Below are positions 18,352 through 26,592 of a stretch of 64,000 nt of DNA, in pieces. Origin of the DNA: Streptomyces asoensis (GTDB taxonomy: Bacteria > Actinomycetota > Actinomycetes > Streptomycetales > Streptomycetaceae); assembly GCF_016860545.1 (NCBI RefSeq), contig NZ_BNEB01000005.1, forward strand, positions 1-64,000, read 5' to 3'. Every line of letters starts with the position of its first letter. Position 1 is the first letter of the stretch. The notes beneath the pieces are model-generated. The model did not search any database, was not told the DNA's origin, and saw nothing but the letters and a program-made list of their open reading frames with translations. The position numbers and the translations under genes are program-made.

Positions 18352-18481
18352 GGCCCAACACAGGCCGCGTTTAGGTACGTTCTGAGGATGCCATCCTCAA
18401 TTCCGCCGCCTACCGACTGACCACGAGATCACATAGGCCTAGGAGCTCTCCGGCCGATCATGTGACGCTTACTCTTGGCTC

Positions 18482-18946
18482 GTGATTGATCACGGTATTG
18501 CTCTGCCCCACTATCGCCTCCATGTTGTTCCTGCCGTCGTGGCCCTGGCCAGCCCGACATGGCAGCGAGAGGTGTGGCTCGATCCGGATCAGTTCGAGGA
18601 CCTCAACTACATCGTGCATGTGCTCTTCGACGACTTCTGCGATGCGGACAACCCGTCGCCCTGGCTGGGGCAGTGCCTACGCAGCGAGGAGGAAGTTGAG
18701 CTGATGGCAGGGGTTGGTACCGCCTACAGCGCGGTGCAGAAGTCGGTCGGCGCCGCTGCGCGCGACGAGGCTTGTCTGGTCTCACCGGGCTGGTCCGCTG
18801 TCGTCGCCGCAGCGGCCCGGTTGGCTCAGGTGCTGGTGTCCAATGATCTCTCGGCGTTGAGCAAGCTGCATGACGCCGGCTACCGCTGGCCGCTCGGCGC
18901 CGAGTCGCTTGCGTCCGAGACGGATGACCCGCACGGCGAATCATGA
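18482..18946 (+). CDS. SCO4402-family small protein
   Basis: 154 residues. Sequence such as REVWLDPDQFEDLNYIVHVL and FDDFCDADNPSPWLG matches what I recall of the SCO4402 family of uncharacterised Streptomyces proteins. Acidic, soluble, no catalytic motif. GTG 18482 is the only plausible start, with little ribosome-site signal. Its 3' end overlaps an IS5 transposase remnant on the other strand by 6 bp, so the insertion sequence scar abuts the gene. Confidence 0.6.
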   Translation: MIDHGIALPHYRLHVVPAVVALASPTWQREVWLDPDQFEDLNYIVHVLFDDFCDADNPSPWLGQCLRSEEEVELMAGVGTAYSAVQKSVGAAARDEACLVSPGWSAVVAAAARLAQVLVSNDLSALSKLHDAGYRWPLGAESLASETDDPHGES

Positions 18947-19069
18947 CCGCAGCCAGATGACCAGGCCCGCAGCGGTGACCGTTTCGAGGAAGACATAGCC
19001 GTGCTTGTCGTACCGCGTTGCCACGGCCCGGGAGTTCTTCAATCGATTGATGGCTCGTTCGACGGTGTT
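18941..19069 (-). pseudogene. IS5-family transposase remnant (last 42 codons)
   Basis: The 42 C-terminal residues NTVERAINRLKN...AVATRYDK...VIWLRS are the characteristic end of IS5-family DDE transposases, including the catalytic-region ERAINRLK motif. Nothing upstream in any frame continues the transposase, and no inverted repeats were recognised, so only a scar is left. Confidence 0.75.
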
Positions 19070-19178
19070 GGTCGAGATCGGGCTCTGGCTCGCCCCCGTC
19101 AGGCGTTCACTCACTGCCCTGTTGCGTCGGCTACTGGGATGATCGCTGCTCCCCCCAGCCGAGGAGGACGGGTTCCGG

Positions 19179-19628
19179 ATGAGTAGTTGGTCGCCGAGGG
19201 TCGAGGCGGTGCTGAAGGCCTCGGGGTGGACGCCTGGGCGGAGGGTGGACACGTCCCGCTGGCGATCCCTGTTCGAATCGGTCGGCCTGTCCATGCACGA
19301 CGCTGCGCAAGCCTTCCTGCAAGAGTTCGGCGGTCTGACGGTGAACGTCAGCGGACCAGGGATCAGCTGTGCGCGCACGCCGTTCGAGCTTGACCCTGAG
19401 CTGGCCTGGGGTGAGGAGGACCGATTCGCGCAGTGGGGCGAGGCGATCGGGCGCCGTCTCTACCCGCTCGGCGAGCTGGACCACGGTCGGTTCTTCCTGG
19501 GCATCGACGAAGCCGGCGTCGTCCATCTCGTCGAAACGTGGGTTGCCGGCTTCGGACCGATGCCTCACGCCATGGAGAACCTGGTCCTCGGCGTGGCTCC
19601 TCGCCGAATCGACGACGGGGGCGAGTGA
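19179..19628 (+). CDS. SUKH-3 domain immunity-like protein
   Basis: 149 residues, a single SUKH-3 domain: LTVNVSGPGISCARTPFELD, the AWGEEDRFAQWGEAIG segment and LGELDHGRFFLGIDEAG are its typical strands. SUKH proteins are known as immunity proteins against diverse polymorphic toxins, often in arrays without the toxin. ATG 19179 has a strong GAGGAGGA 10 nt upstream. No toxin is adjacent; the RHS gene 9 kb away is the only toxin-like gene seen, and a direct link is not shown. Confidence 0.8.
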   Translation: MSSWSPRVEAVLKASGWTPGRRVDTSRWRSLFESVGLSMHDAAQAFLQEFGGLTVNVSGPGISCARTPFELDPELAWGEEDRFAQWGEAIGRRLYPLGELDHGRFFLGIDEAGVVHLVETWVAGFGPMPHAMENLVLGVAPRRIDDGGE

Positions 19629-19793
19629 CGGCACGGTCATCCTGACGTGCCCGGTCAGTGCCGAGGACCGGTGACCCTCCGGCGTGTCCGGTCGATCTCG
19701 CGAGTATTGCCTTGCTGATGACGGGCTCATCGCCCGCTCCCCCGGTCGGCTCTTGCGATTTCGCAGGAGTGGGGTTCGCCCGGGGACGTTCAG

Positions 19794-20192
19794 TCAGTCG
19801 ATGTCGGGGCGCTGCTCGGTCGCGGTGTCGTAGGCGGCGCGAGCCTCCGCGATGGCGGACCGGTGACGCTCGGCCCAGCCCACCAGTCCGGTCAGTGAGT
19901 CGTGGAGTTCACGGGCCATGGGCGTGACGGTGTATTCGACCTTGGGCGGCACGGTCGGATACACGGTGCGGACGAGCAGTCCGTCCCGCTCCAGCCTGCG
20001 CAGGGTCAGGGTGAGCATCCGCCGGCTGATGCCGTTGATGGAGCGTTCGAGTTCGGTGAAGCGGACCGGGCCGTGGGCGGCCGCGATCAGGATCCCGATG
20101 CTCCACTTGCCCGCCACACGGTCGAGCACCTCGGTGACCGGGCAGGCCTCGTCCCTCAGCGCTTCGGTAACACGGATGTGACCGCGTGACAT
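19794..20192 (-). CDS. HxlR-family transcriptional regulator (first copy)
   Basis: 132 residues, the compact winged-helix HxlR/YodB fold. Cys17 in EACPVTEVLDRVAGKW sits where redox- or quinone-sensing members have their reactive cysteine; recognition helix region is INGISRRMLTLTLRRLERDGL and the wing YPTVPPKVEYTVT. GGAGG precedes the ATG. It diverges from an MDR oxidoreductase gene 77 bp away, its likely target. Confidence 0.88.
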   Translation of the reverse strand: MSRGHIRVTEALRDEACPVTEVLDRVAGKWSIGILIAAAHGPVRFTELERSINGISRRMLTLTLRRLERDGLLVRTVYPTVPPKVEYTVTPMARELHDSLTGLVGWAERHRSAIAEARAAYDTATEQRPDID

Positions 20193-20269
20193 GAAAGTGC
20201 CTCCTTCCGACGACCGGCAAGGCTGTCGATGATGACTGCTGTCACACGTCGTGAACCAAGGGGGATCAC

Positions 20270-21184
20270 ATGTCCGTTCGTGCTCTCGTCGTCGATCCGA
20301 CCGCGCCCGCCGCCGTCCGTCTCGCCGCGGTCTGCGACCCCACGCCCGGTCCGGGTCAGGTCCTGGTGGCCGTCTCCCACGCCTCGTTGAACTACGGCGA
20401 CCTCAACGACGCCCGTTCAGGGCGGGTCCCGGAGGGCGCGGTGCTCGGTTCGGACTCCGCCGGAGTGGTCGTCCAGGCCGCAGCCGATGGAAGCGGACCG
20501 GCGGTAGGCACCCGGGTGGTGGCCCTGACCTCAGGAGCGTTCGCCGAGCGCGTGGCGATCGACGTGGGTGCGCTCGCCGAGGTGCCGAAGGCGTTGGACC
20601 TGGCGCGGGCGGTGGCCCTGCCGGTCGCCGGAGTGGCGGCGCTGCGCTCACTGCGGGCCGCCGGACTCGGACCCGACAAGACGGTGTTGGTCACCGGAGC
20701 CTCCGGCGGGGTCGGCCGGTTCGCCGTCCAACTGGCGGCGCGGGCGGGTGCCCACGTGATCGCGTCCGTCGGCTCGGCAGCGCGCGGGAAGGGGCTCGCC
20801 GAGGCCGGCGCCGACGACGTCCTGATCGGACTGGAGGGCCTGCGACGACCGGTCGACGTGGTGATCGACAGCGTCGGCGGACCCCAGCTGGTCGCGGCTT
20901 GGAACCTGCTCAGCCCCGGAGGCAGCGTGCAGAGCGTCGGCTGGACCTCCGGGGAGGCCGCGGTCTTTCCGCCGTACGCGACCGTCGGCCCGGCCAAGTC
21001 GCTGACCTCCTTCGTCATCGAAGGCGACGTCGGCGCGGACCTGGCGGTTCTCACCGAGCTGGCCGCCGAGGGTGCCCTCACCGTCGAGATCGGCTGGCAA
21101 GGGTCCTGGGACCGCTTCAACGAGGCCTCCAGGGCCCTGCGTGAACGCCGTGTCTCCGGAAAGGCAATCCTGACCGTGGCATGA
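20270..21184 (+). CDS. zinc-independent MDR quinone oxidoreductase-like enzyme (first copy)
   Basis: 304 residues, medium-chain dehydrogenase/reductase: N-terminal GroES-like part (GQVLVAVSHASLNYGDLN) and Rossmann motif VLVTGASGGVGRFAVQLAA. The catalytic-zinc cysteines are absent, as in NADPH:quinone oxidoreductases and enoyl reductases. GGGGG lies 7 nt upstream of ATG. Probably controlled by the divergent HxlR gene; quinone or electrophile detoxification is the usual role of such pairs. Confidence 0.85.
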   Translation: MSVRALVVDPTAPAAVRLAAVCDPTPGPGQVLVAVSHASLNYGDLNDARSGRVPEGAVLGSDSAGVVVQAAADGSGPAVGTRVVALTSGAFAERVAIDVGALAEVPKALDLARAVALPVAGVAALRSLRAAGLGPDKTVLVTGASGGVGRFAVQLAARAGAHVIASVGSAARGKGLAEAGADDVLIGLEGLRRPVDVVIDSVGGPQLVAAWNLLSPGGSVQSVGWTSGEAAVFPPYATVGPAKSLTSFVIEGDVGADLAVLTELAAEGALTVEIGWQGSWDRFNEASRALRERRVSGKAILTVA

Positions 21185-21398
21185 CTACGGCAAGGCTTGC
21201 GAGGGTGATGCGGCCCGGAGCCGAGGGCGAGGGCGAGCCCGACGACCGTCCGGTGGATCCTGGAGCGCACGGTTCGGACGACGGTTTCGTCCCCTCCGAC
21301 GGGCACAACGACGCGGTCGGCGTGGGACGAGACAGGTCGACTCGGTGCGTCGGGACGAAAGGCCGGAGCCGGCCCGTGGGGACCCGTAGGACACCGCG

Positions 21399-21427
21399 GT
21401 GGGGTCCTCGCTCGCGCGAGGCCCCAC
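21399..21427 (-). terminator. terminator between convergent oxidoreductase genes
   Basis: Stem GTGGGG-CCTCGC / GCGAGG-CCCCAC with one bulged T and a TCGC loop, 7 nt beyond the minus-strand stop at 21435. It may also serve the plus-strand oxidoreductase ending at 21184. Confidence 0.65.
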
Positions 21428-21434
21428 GACGGGA

Positions 21435-22364
21435 TCAGACGGTGAGGACGAGCTTGCCCTGGAGGTGACCGGCGTCGAGCAGCCGGTGTGCCTCGGCGAC
21501 GCGCTCGAACGGGAACGTCTCCTGCACGTGGACCCGGAGCCTGCCCTGTTCGACGAGTTCGACGAGACCTCGCAGGGCGTCCGGATCGGGTTGGACCGCG
21601 ATGCCGCTGAAGCGCATGCCGGCCGCCTCGTACCTGGCGATGAGCTCCGCATCCTCCTCGGCGACCGCCGTCACCAGGTGACCGCCCGGACGCAGCACTT
21701 CGAGCGACCGCTCGACGGTGTCGCCGCCGATCGTGTCGAGCACGACATCGATGTCGCGGACCGCGTCGGTGAAGTCGACCGCCGTGTAGTCGACCACCTC
21801 GTCGGCGCCGAACTCCTCGACGAACGTCCGCTTGCTTCCGCCTGCGGTGGTGATCACGTACGCGCCGAGCGCTTTCGCGATCTGGATCGCCACGTGGCCG
21901 ACCCCGCCGCCACCGCCGTGGACCAGGACGCGGTCGCCCTCCTTCACGCCGCCGAGGTCGACGAGGCCCTGCCACGCCGTCAGCCCGACGACCGGCAGCG
22001 CCGACGCCTCGACGTGCGAGAGCGACGCCGGCTTGCGTGCCAGGTGCAACGCCGGCGCCGACACCACCTCGGCGTAGGCGCTCGCCGCCCGCGGGAACAG
22101 CGGCATCCCGAACACCTCGTCGCCGGGCCTGAACCGCCACGTCCCCGGTGCTTCCTCGACCACACCGCTGATGTCCCAGCCCAGAATGAACGGCGGCCGG
22201 CCGATCAGCGGGAACTCGCCGGCCCGCAGGCGCGCCTCCAGCGGGTTCAGACCGATGGCCTTGACGCGGACGAGAACCTCGGTCGGAAAGGGCTGGGGCT
22301 CGGGCGCGTCCACGACGGTGAGCACCTCGGGACCGCCGAGCGTCTGCTGGGTGATGACTCGCAT
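21435..22364 (-). CDS. MDR NADP-dependent quinone oxidoreductase-like enzyme (second copy)
   Basis: 309 residues. GroES-like N-terminus (TEVLVRVKAIGLNPLEARLR, PPFILGWDISGVV) and nucleotide site VLVHGGGGGVGHVAIQIAKALG. No structural or catalytic zinc cysteines. C-terminal FERVAEAHRLLDAGHLQGKLV is the standard family end. It diverges from the second HxlR gene and mirrors the 19794-21184 pair. Confidence 0.87.
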   Translation of the reverse strand: MRVITQQTLGGPEVLTVVDAPEPQPFPTEVLVRVKAIGLNPLEARLRAGEFPLIGRPPFILGWDISGVVEEAPGTWRFRPGDEVFGMPLFPRAASAYAEVVSAPALHLARKPASLSHVEASALPVVGLTAWQGLVDLGGVKEGDRVLVHGGGGGVGHVAIQIAKALGAYVITTAGGSKRTFVEEFGADEVVDYTAVDFTDAVRDIDVVLDTIGGDTVERSLEVLRPGGHLVTAVAEEDAELIARYEAAGMRFSGIAVQPDPDALRGLVELVEQGRLRVHVQETFPFERVAEAHRLLDAGHLQGKLVLTV

Positions 22365-22420
22365 GACTCTCCTGGTTCTGGAAGGGGAGAAGGCCCAGGC
22401 TATGAATCCGATAGGAACCG

Positions 22421-22446
22421 GCAGGTACCTTCCGCGCAGGTACCTT
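22421..22446. promoter_or_regulatory. tandem 11-bp repeat, candidate HxlR operator
   Basis: GCAGGTACCTT occurs at 22421-22431 and 22436-22446 (15-bp period) just upstream of the second hxlR start, each copy holding the palindrome GGTACC. HxlR-type regulators bind closely spaced short sites in such divergent regions. The start at 22454 has no good ribosome site, so it may be leaderless with the repeats in the promoter. Confidence 0.55.
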
Positions 22447-22453
22447 TGGCGCC

Positions 22454-22834
22454 ATGAGCGGTTTCGGTCCCGGGGACTCCTTTCTCGCCGACTGTCCGGC
22501 GCGTCTTGCGGTCGAGCTGATCGCCGACAAGTGGACGGTGGTCGTGCTCTACGGCCTCAGCAGGGGCCCGGTGCGGCATGGCCAGCTGATCGAGTTGATC
22601 GGCGGCATCTCCCGCAAGATGCTCACCCAGACGCTTCGACGGCTCGAGGCGCATGGACTCATCCGCCGCCACGCGTACGCCGAGGTGCCGCCCCGCGTCG
22701 AGTACGAGCTCACCCCGCTCGGGGCGACGCTGATCGATCCGATCCACATGCTGACCGAGTGGGCGAGGGCGAACGGCGACGCAGTGCTCGACGCGCTCGA
22801 CTCCGCCCCCGAGCCGGTCGCCCAGAGCGACTGA
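22454..22834 (+). CDS. HxlR-family transcriptional regulator (second copy)
   Basis: 126 residues. Cys14 in FLADCPARLAVELIADKW is at the usual redox-sensing position; the recognition region GGISRKMLTQTLRRLEAHGL and wing EVPPRVEYELTPLG are canonical. It is related to, but distinct from, the protein at 19794. Probably represses the divergent oxidoreductase gene at 21435 and itself through the repeats at 22421-22446. Confidence 0.88.
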   Translation: MSGFGPGDSFLADCPARLAVELIADKWTVVVLYGLSRGPVRHGQLIELIGGISRKMLTQTLRRLEAHGLIRRHAYAEVPPRVEYELTPLGATLIDPIHMLTEWARANGDAVLDALDSAPEPVAQSD

Positions 22835-22998
22835 GGTCCCCTGGGGACAGCCCTTCCGGCATCCACGACTGAGCGGGACAGGACAGCTGCCGCCTTCTGG
22901 GTTTCGTCGTTGCCCCGCAGCGTCCCCTTCAGCGCGGCCGATGAGTTTTCGGCTCCCGTCCGGTCCAAGCTCGTGACACCTCAGGAAGGAATACCGCC

Positions 22999-23604
22999 AT
23001 GTCAGAGCTTCTCGTCGACTTCATCACCTCCCTGGACGGCTGTGCGTCGGGAGAGGGGTGGCCCGGGTTCTGGGGCCTGGAGGGCCCGGAGTACCTCGCA
23101 TGGCTCGGCACACAGCCCAAAGCCACGTACCTGATGGGAACGAACACCTACCGTCTGATGTCGGGGTTCGCCGCAGGCGAGGTCCCGAGTGGTCAAGCGG
23201 AGTTCCGGCCCGAGGAGGAGGCGTCCGTCGACGAGCTCACGCAAGCGACCAAGATGGTGTTCTCCTCCTCACTCGAGGAGCCGCTGACGTGGGCCAACGC
23301 TACGCTCGTCCGAGACGACGCCGTCAAGGCGGTCCGCGCCCTCAAGGCGAGCGGCTCGGGGCTCCTCAGCACCATCGGCAGCCTCAGTCTCTCCAAATCC
23401 CTGCTCGAAGCCGGACTCGTCGACCGCTTCCGGGTGGTGATGTTCCCGGTGATCACCGGGGCCACCGGCGAGGAACGCATCTACGACGGCTATCCCGACG
23501 TCGCCCTCGAAATGATCGACCACCGTACCTTCGACGGCCGCATTCAGCTGGTCGAGTACAAGCCCCGAGTGCTCGAACACCCGCCGCTGGGTGCACCTGC
23601 GTGA
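22999..23604 (+). CDS. dihydrofolate reductase-family (RibD C-terminal-like) protein
   Basis: 201 residues with the DHFR/RibD-C fold: start SELLVDFITSLDGCASG, the KATYLMGTNTYRLMSGF segment, the nucleotide loop region GSGLLSTIGSLSLSKSLL and VDRFRVVMFPVITGATG. An AGGAAGG site precedes the ATG. Actinomycetes carry many such paralogues of unknown substrate; it is probably an NAD(P)H reductase, not the essential folate enzyme (it lacks a full folate-site motif). Confidence 0.8.
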   Translation: MSELLVDFITSLDGCASGEGWPGFWGLEGPEYLAWLGTQPKATYLMGTNTYRLMSGFAAGEVPSGQAEFRPEEEASVDELTQATKMVFSSSLEEPLTWANATLVRDDAVKAVRALKASGSGLLSTIGSLSLSKSLLEAGLVDRFRVVMFPVITGATGEERIYDGYPDVALEMIDHRTFDGRIQLVEYKPRVLEHPPLGAPA

Positions 23605-23650
23605 CCTGACCCTGTCCGCCGGCGGGGACGGCAGCGGGCCGGCGGGTGGC

Positions 23651-24391
23651 TCAGGCATCCCTGTGCCGCAGCTGCCACGTCCCGGCCGCTACGGCCGTCG
23701 CCGTCCACGCGGCGGTCACGGCGAGACCCGCCCAGGGGCCCAACGTCCCCTGCCACGTGCTGTGGAGCACTACTTGGCCGGCTCGGTCGGGGAGCAGGTC
23801 CGCCATGTTGCCGCTCATGTCGCCGACCACGAAGGACACGATCAGCAGGAACGGAACGAGGATGCTCAATGCGGCTGTCCCGCTCCGCAGCACGGCCGTC
23901 AGGCCCGCCGCGAGCAGTGCCATCAGGGTCAGGTAGGCGGCGCAGCCCAGTGCGCCGCGCAGACAGTCGGCCGTGCTCAGGGCGTCCGCCTTCTCGCCCA
24001 GCACCGCGCTGCCCACGGCGACCGTGACCAGTCCGGTGGCCAGACCGACGGTCAGTACGGGCAGGGCGATCGCCGTGAGCTTGGCCGCGAACCAGATGCC
24101 CCGGTGCGGCACGGCGGCCAGCGACAGGCGCAGTGCGCCGCCCCGGAACTCGCTCGAGACGGCTGTCGTGGCGAAGGCCATCGCCGCGATCTGGCCGAAG
24201 TTCACGCCGAAGAGGGCGGAGAAGAGCGGGTCGAGGTCATCGCCGTCCGTGGCGGTCTCGGTGCCTGCCGAGAACGCGGAGAGCGCCGAGAACACGACGG
24301 TGGCCGACAGCATCGCGCACAGGGCGCCGACCAGCGAGCGCAGCGTCCGGATCTTGATCCACTCGGCGTGCAGTGCGGGCGTGAATCCCAT
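23651..24391 (-). CDS. ABC-2 type transporter permease
   Basis: 246 residues, about six hydrophobic segments (RSLVGALCAMLSATVVFSAL; LTAIALPVLTVGLATGLVTV; GCAAYLTLMALLAAGLTAVL; LSILVPFLLIVSFVVG; WAGLAVTAAWTATAVAAGTW). The start FTPALHAEWIKIRTLRS is typical of ABC-2 permeases in actinomycetes. It begins 2 bp after the ATPase stop, so the two are co-translated as an exporter, controlled presumably by the divergent two-component system at 25424-27255. Confidence 0.88.
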   Translation of the reverse strand: MGFTPALHAEWIKIRTLRSLVGALCAMLSATVVFSALSAFSAGTETATDGDDLDPLFSALFGVNFGQIAAMAFATTAVSSEFRGGALRLSLAAVPHRGIWFAAKLTAIALPVLTVGLATGLVTVAVGSAVLGEKADALSTADCLRGALGCAAYLTLMALLAAGLTAVLRSGTAALSILVPFLLIVSFVVGDMSGNMADLLPDRAGQVVLHSTWQGTLGPWAGLAVTAAWTATAVAAGTWQLRHRDA

Positions 24392-24393
24392 GG

Positions 24394-25314
24394 TCAGGCC
24401 TCCTGGGTGCGGGCCGTGAACTCCGCTTCGGCGGCGGTCAGGTCGAGGTAGGCCTGTTCCAGCGTGCCTTCCTGCGCACTCAGTTCGAGCAGGGGGACGC
24501 CGGCGTCGGACAGGAGGCGGCCGATGTCGTCCACGCGTGCGTGGTGCACCGTCCAGTGCCCGTCCTCGTGTTCCTCCGCGTCGTGGCCGTGGCGGTCGAG
24601 CACGCTCTTGAGGGCGGTGGGGTCGGTGGTACGGATGCGTACGTGCGGTCGCACACGCGCGTCGATGAAGTCCCGCAGCGGGGTGTCGGCCAGCAGGCGG
24701 CCCCGGCCGAGGACGACGAGGTGGTCGGCGAAGGAGGCGGTCTCGTTCATGAGATGGCTGGAGACCAGTACGGTCCGTCCCTCCGCGGCGAGCCGTTTGA
24801 GCAACGCGCGGATCCAGACGATGCCTTCGGGGTCCAGGCCGTTGGACGGCTCGTCGAGGAGCACCACTTGGGGGTCGCCGAGCAGGGCGGCGGCGATGCC
24901 GAGGCGTTGGCGCATGCCCAGGGAGTAGGTCCGTACCCGGCGCCGCGCGGCCGGTGCGAGGCCGGTCTCCGTGAGCACGTCCTCGACCCGGCGGACCGGG
25001 ATGCGGTTGCTCGCCGCCAGGGCCCGCAGATGATCGCGTCCCGTGCGCGAGCCGTGCGCGGCCTGCGCGTCGAGCAGCGCGCCCACGTGTCGCAGGGGTT
25101 GGCGCAGGCCGGTGTAGGCCTGGCCTCCGATGGTGGCGGTGCCGGCGGTGGGTCTGTCCAGGCCGAGGAGGAGGCGCAAGGTGGTGGACTTGCCCGCGCC
25201 GTTGGGGCCGAGGAAGCCGGTGACGCGACCCGGCCGCACGCTGAACGTGAGGCGGTCCACGGCCCGCCGGGGCCCGTGTTCCTTGGTGAGGTCTCGTACG
25301 TCGATGCTGGTCAT
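24394..25314 (-). CDS. ABC-2 exporter ATP-binding protein
   Basis: 306 residues of the BcrA/drug-exporter type. Walker A FLGPNGAGKST, signature YSLGMRQRLGIAAALLG (the LSGGQ variant usual for this subgroup), Walker B VVLLDEPSNGLDPEG and switch His in VSSHLM. A C-terminal extension of about 80 residues (RTTDPTALKSVLDRHGHD onward) is the standard regulatory tail. ATG 25314 begins MTSIDVRDLTKEHG, the correct domain start. Confidence 0.9.
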   Translation of the reverse strand: MTSIDVRDLTKEHGPRRAVDRLTFSVRPGRVTGFLGPNGAGKSTTLRLLLGLDRPTAGTATIGGQAYTGLRQPLRHVGALLDAQAAHGSRTGRDHLRALAASNRIPVRRVEDVLTETGLAPAARRRVRTYSLGMRQRLGIAAALLGDPQVVLLDEPSNGLDPEGIVWIRALLKRLAAEGRTVLVSSHLMNETASFADHLVVLGRGRLLADTPLRDFIDARVRPHVRIRTTDPTALKSVLDRHGHDAEEHEDGHWTVHHARVDDIGRLLSDAGVPLLELSAQEGTLEQAYLDLTAAEAEFTARTQEA

Positions 25315-25423
25315 GGCCCTCACTCTTGCCGCCGCGTGCGGCCCGGTCCTCCCTCTTCGGTGGGGACCGTCTCCCCCGCTCGGGGGAGGCCCGGTGTGCG
25401 TGCCGCCTGCGAGGATGGCCGGC

Positions 25424-26578
25424 ATGGGCCGCCTGCTGCGCCCGCTGTGGCGGGGGACGACGTACACACGACTGCTGCATCTGTGGGTGCCGATGCTCGT
25501 CGTGAGCGTCTGGATGTTCATCGACCCGTCGAGACCGTGGGTCCCCGCGCTGGTCCTCGTGCCGGTCGGGCTGATCCCGGCGGTGCGGACGGGCGAGGGG
25601 GTCCAGGCCCGGCTGCTGCTCGTGGCGGGCGACTCGGACCCCGGCTTCTCCGTGGCACCGTCGGCGACCTGGCGGGGCAGGCTCCGCACGGTGCTGTGGC
25701 TGGAGGTGCGGATGGTCCTGGGCGCGGCAGCGGCGTTCGCCTGCGTCTGGTTGCCCACCCTGGCCTACGACTTGGCCGTCGGCGCGGGCGGGCCGGTTCC
25801 GGTCGGTCTGCCCGGGCCGCGCGGGGCGGCTCCGCGCTGGTGGACGGCACTGCTCGTCCCGCTTCCCCTTCTCGCCCTGTACGGCGCCGTGGTGGGCCTG
25901 GGTCGGTCGGTGACCGTCGTCGCGCGCGGGTTGCTGGGTCCGTCGGCCGTCGAGCGGCTCGCCGCCCTGGAGGAACGGACGGAGCAGTTGCTCGAACGCA
26001 ACCGCATCGCGCGGGAGTTGCACGACTCCATCGGGCATGCGCTGACGGTCGCGGTGGTGCAGGCGGGAGCGGCGCGGGCGGCGGGAGACGCGAAGTTCAC
26101 CGATCGGGCCCTGGCGGCCATCGAGGAGAGCGGCCGGTCGGCTCTCGCGGATCTGGAGCGGGTGCTCGGCGTGCTGCGGGAGTCCGGACGGCCGGTGAGC
26201 GAGAGTCCGACCCTGACGGGGGCCGACCGGCTGCTGGAGTCGGCGCGGGCGTCCGGGGCGAAGGTCGACGCCGAGGTCAGCGGGCCGCTGGAGACCGTCC
26301 CGGGGCCGGTGTCGCGGGAGGGCTACCGCATCCTCCAGGAGGCGCTGACCAATGTGCTGCGGCATGCGGGGCCGGTCCCGGTGCGGGTCCGCGTCGCGGT
26401 TGCCGGCGATCTTCTGTATCTGGAGGTGCGCAACCCGTCGACGGCCCGCATTCCCGGCCCGGGGCGGGGCAGCGGGCTGCGGGGCATACGGGAGCGGGCC
26501 GCCCTGCTCGGCGGGCGGGCGTCCACCGGGCCTCACGAAGGGGACTGGAGGGTGCGGGCGGAGCTGCCCCTGCGCTGA
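25424..26578 (+). CDS. sensor histidine kinase (HisKA_3 type)
   Basis: 384 residues: membrane segments in residues about 15-50 and 85-165, then ERNRIARELHDSIGHALTVAV with the phospho-His, an N-box EALTNVLRHAGPV and a shortened ATPase domain ending at GSGLRGIRERAALLGG. Two in-frame ATGs lie 9 bp apart; 25424 is chosen because GAGG sits 9 nt upstream. It precedes its response regulator by 14 bp and diverges from the ABC-2 exporter genes. Confidence 0.87.
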   Translation: MGRLLRPLWRGTTYTRLLHLWVPMLVVSVWMFIDPSRPWVPALVLVPVGLIPAVRTGEGVQARLLLVAGDSDPGFSVAPSATWRGRLRTVLWLEVRMVLGAAAAFACVWLPTLAYDLAVGAGGPVPVGLPGPRGAAPRWWTALLVPLPLLALYGAVVGLGRSVTVVARGLLGPSAVERLAALEERTEQLLERNRIARELHDSIGHALTVAVVQAGAARAAGDAKFTDRALAAIEESGRSALADLERVLGVLRESGRPVSESPTLTGADRLLESARASGAKVDAEVSGPLETVPGPVSREGYRILQEALTNVLRHAGPVPVRVRVAVAGDLLYLEVRNPSTARIPGPGRGSGLRGIRERAALLGGRASTGPHEGDWRVRAELPLR

Positions 26579-26592
26579 TCTACGCTGGCCGG

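Noticed and set aside
19131..19730. 199-codon minus-strand frame over the SUKH-3 gene
   Set aside because: No homology; the plus strand carries a recognisable SUKH-3 domain and strong ribosome site.
23651..26536. 961-codon minus-strand open frame joining permease and kinase regions
   Set aside because: Only its last 246 codons are the ABC permease; the remainder runs antisense or out of frame through the ATPase and kinase genes.
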